Positions 40,966-41,520 of a DNA stretch of 41,520 nucleotides are shown here, piece after piece. The notes below the pieces were generated by a model. The model did not search any database. It had not been told where the DNA came from and was given only the letters and a program-made list of their open reading frames with translations. This DNA is from JBBSMX01 sp038232935 (lineage in GTDB: Bacteria; Bacteroidota; Rhodothermia; Rhodothermales; JANQRZ01), in NCBI GenBank assembly GCA_038232935.1, contig JBBSMX010000022.1, forward strand, positions 1 through 41,520, written 5' to 3'. The first letter of the stretch is position 1. Each line of letters starts with the position of its first letter. Both the position numbers and the translations under genes were made by a program.

Positions 40966-41360
40966 CGGTTCATCCCCGCGCGAACGGGGAGAGGGGCTCG
41001 CCGGCCGCGCCGGTGTGGCAGTGGGCCGGTTCATCCCCGCGCGAACGGGGAGAGGTCCAGCGAGAACGCGAGCGACTGCGCGGCCTTCGGTTCATCCCCG
41101 CGCGAACGGGGAGAGGAGCACCTTCCGGTCCTCGAGCCCGGACTTGTACGGTTCATCCCCGCGCGAACGGGGAGAGGGAACAACAGGCGTTCACCAAGAA
41201 GTGACCATCCGGTTCATCCCCGCGCGAACGGGGAGAGGTTCTCCGAGCGTTCCCCCGAAGGAGCGATTGCCGGTTCATCCCCGCGCGAACGGGGAGAGGA
41301 CGTTCGGCGCGGTTCGACCAGGCTCACCGAGCGGTTCATCCCCGCGCGAACGGGGAGAGG
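40966..41360 (-). CRISPR. Type I-E-like CRISPR array, 7 repeats and 6 spacers
   Basis: Seven identical 29-base repeats start at 40966, 41027, 41088, 41149, 41210, 41271 and 41332, an exact 61-base period, so all six spacers are 32 bases. On the plus strand the repeat reads CGGTTCATCCCCGC then GCGAACGGGGAGAGG. CCCCG and CGGGG form the stem. Reversed, it ends GGGGATGAACCG, closely matching the E. coli type I-E repeat end (GGGGATAAACCG), whose last eight bases become the crRNA 5' handle. By that comparison the array is transcribed leftward, with the leader to the right of 41360. No cas gene is in the window. The ORFs that cross the array are artefacts of the repeats. Confidence 0.97.
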
Positions 41361-41520
41361 CTGTGTACTGGGCGCGGTCTTACTCAACGTCAGTCGCGGG
41401 TTGATCAGATCGAGGCAATTCCTGCGTAGCAGAGGTTCAGATGCACCAGCTTCAGCAACGACACGCTCCAGAGACCTTGCCACGAACGGGCGTAGACCCG
41501 GTCGCAGAACCGATCCCACA
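41361..41520. other. Right flank of the CRISPR array (possible leader or coding end)
   Basis: After the last full repeat there are 32 bases that could be a seventh spacer, but at the expected repeat position only GGTTGATC near 41398-41406 recalls the repeat start. If the array runs leftward this flank holds the leader. It is not notably A/T-rich, and I could not find a promoter. A minus-strand frame is open from the right edge to a stop at 41405-41407, which could be the tail of a gene; it is too short to identify. Confidence 0.35.

Noticed and set aside
40922..41404. Proteins predicted across the repeat array (SSPRERGE-type repeats)
   Set aside because: The repeated peptide is simply the translated CRISPR repeat.
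41361..41421. A seventh spacer followed by an eighth repeat
   Set aside because: At the expected position only eight bases resemble the repeat (GGTTGATC), and they are shifted by about four bases. I therefore ended the array at 41360.

Overview
The window looks like chromosomal DNA of a high-GC member of the Rhodothermales side of the Bacteroidota/Rhodothermota. The signs are C-terminal type IX secretion (T9SS) sorting domains, a PorV-like outer-membrane protein, a carboxypeptidase-regulatory/TonB receptor, signal peptides ending Ala-x-Ala|Gln, few strong Shine-Dalgarno sites and heavy use of ATGA stop/start overlaps. The assignment is inference; no rRNA or tRNA is present to confirm it.

Layout. 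(1) 1-7377: a [NiFe]-hydrogenase locus. A small subunit of the group 1h (high-affinity, 'actinobacterial') type and the first codons of its large subunit run leftward. Diverging from them are hypA, hypB, a small NLTxH protein, a HupE/NicO-like nickel permease, a tandem SIS-domain protein, a CxxT glutaredoxin-like protein and hypF. hypC, hypD and hypE are not in view. (2) 7576-8676: a lone front-end acyl-lipid desaturase. (3) 8813-10151: a lower-GC convergent pair, DUF488 plus an unrecognised zinc-finger-like protein, probably acquired. (4) 10275-18208, leftward: a tightly packed seven-gene operon reading as a non-phosphorylative deoxysugar pathway (SDR sugar dehydrogenase, FAH-family diketo-acid hydrolase, SDR acid dehydrogenase, enolase-superfamily dehydratase, SMP-30 lactonase, mutarotase-like protein, GH78 alpha-L-rhamnosidase). 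L-rhamnose to pyruvate plus L-lactate is the best fit. (5) 18328-33652, rightward: a GntR/FCD regulator, then a coupled envelope and uptake operon: TonB receptor, T9SS cargo, PorV-like barrel, sugar-binding protein, two ABC permeases flanking a DUF4185 lipoprotein, a secreted GH38 alpha-mannosidase and a T9SS-tagged lipoprotein, closed by an intrinsic terminator. (6) 33727-40905: a second DUF4185 protein, an (alpha/alpha)6 glycosidase-like protein, a secreted esterase, a ROK sugar kinase and a class I mannose-6-phosphate isomerase. (7) 40966-41360: a type I-E-like CRISPR array without cas genes in view.

How it works together. Regions 4-6 together look like one carbohydrate locus for a rhamnose- and mannose-containing glycan. 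Surface proteins and the TonB receptor would bring oligosaccharide in, exported mannosidase and esterase would trim it, and the ABC permeases would move sugars inward. Rhamnose would be oxidised without phosphorylation, while mannose would enter glycolysis through ROK kinase and ManA. The GntR gene sits at the divergent junction, where two sigma70-like promoters face each other over a candidate operator. The hydrogenase locus is a separate energy module for scavenging low H2.

All functional calls come from reading motifs and gene order; no database search was run.
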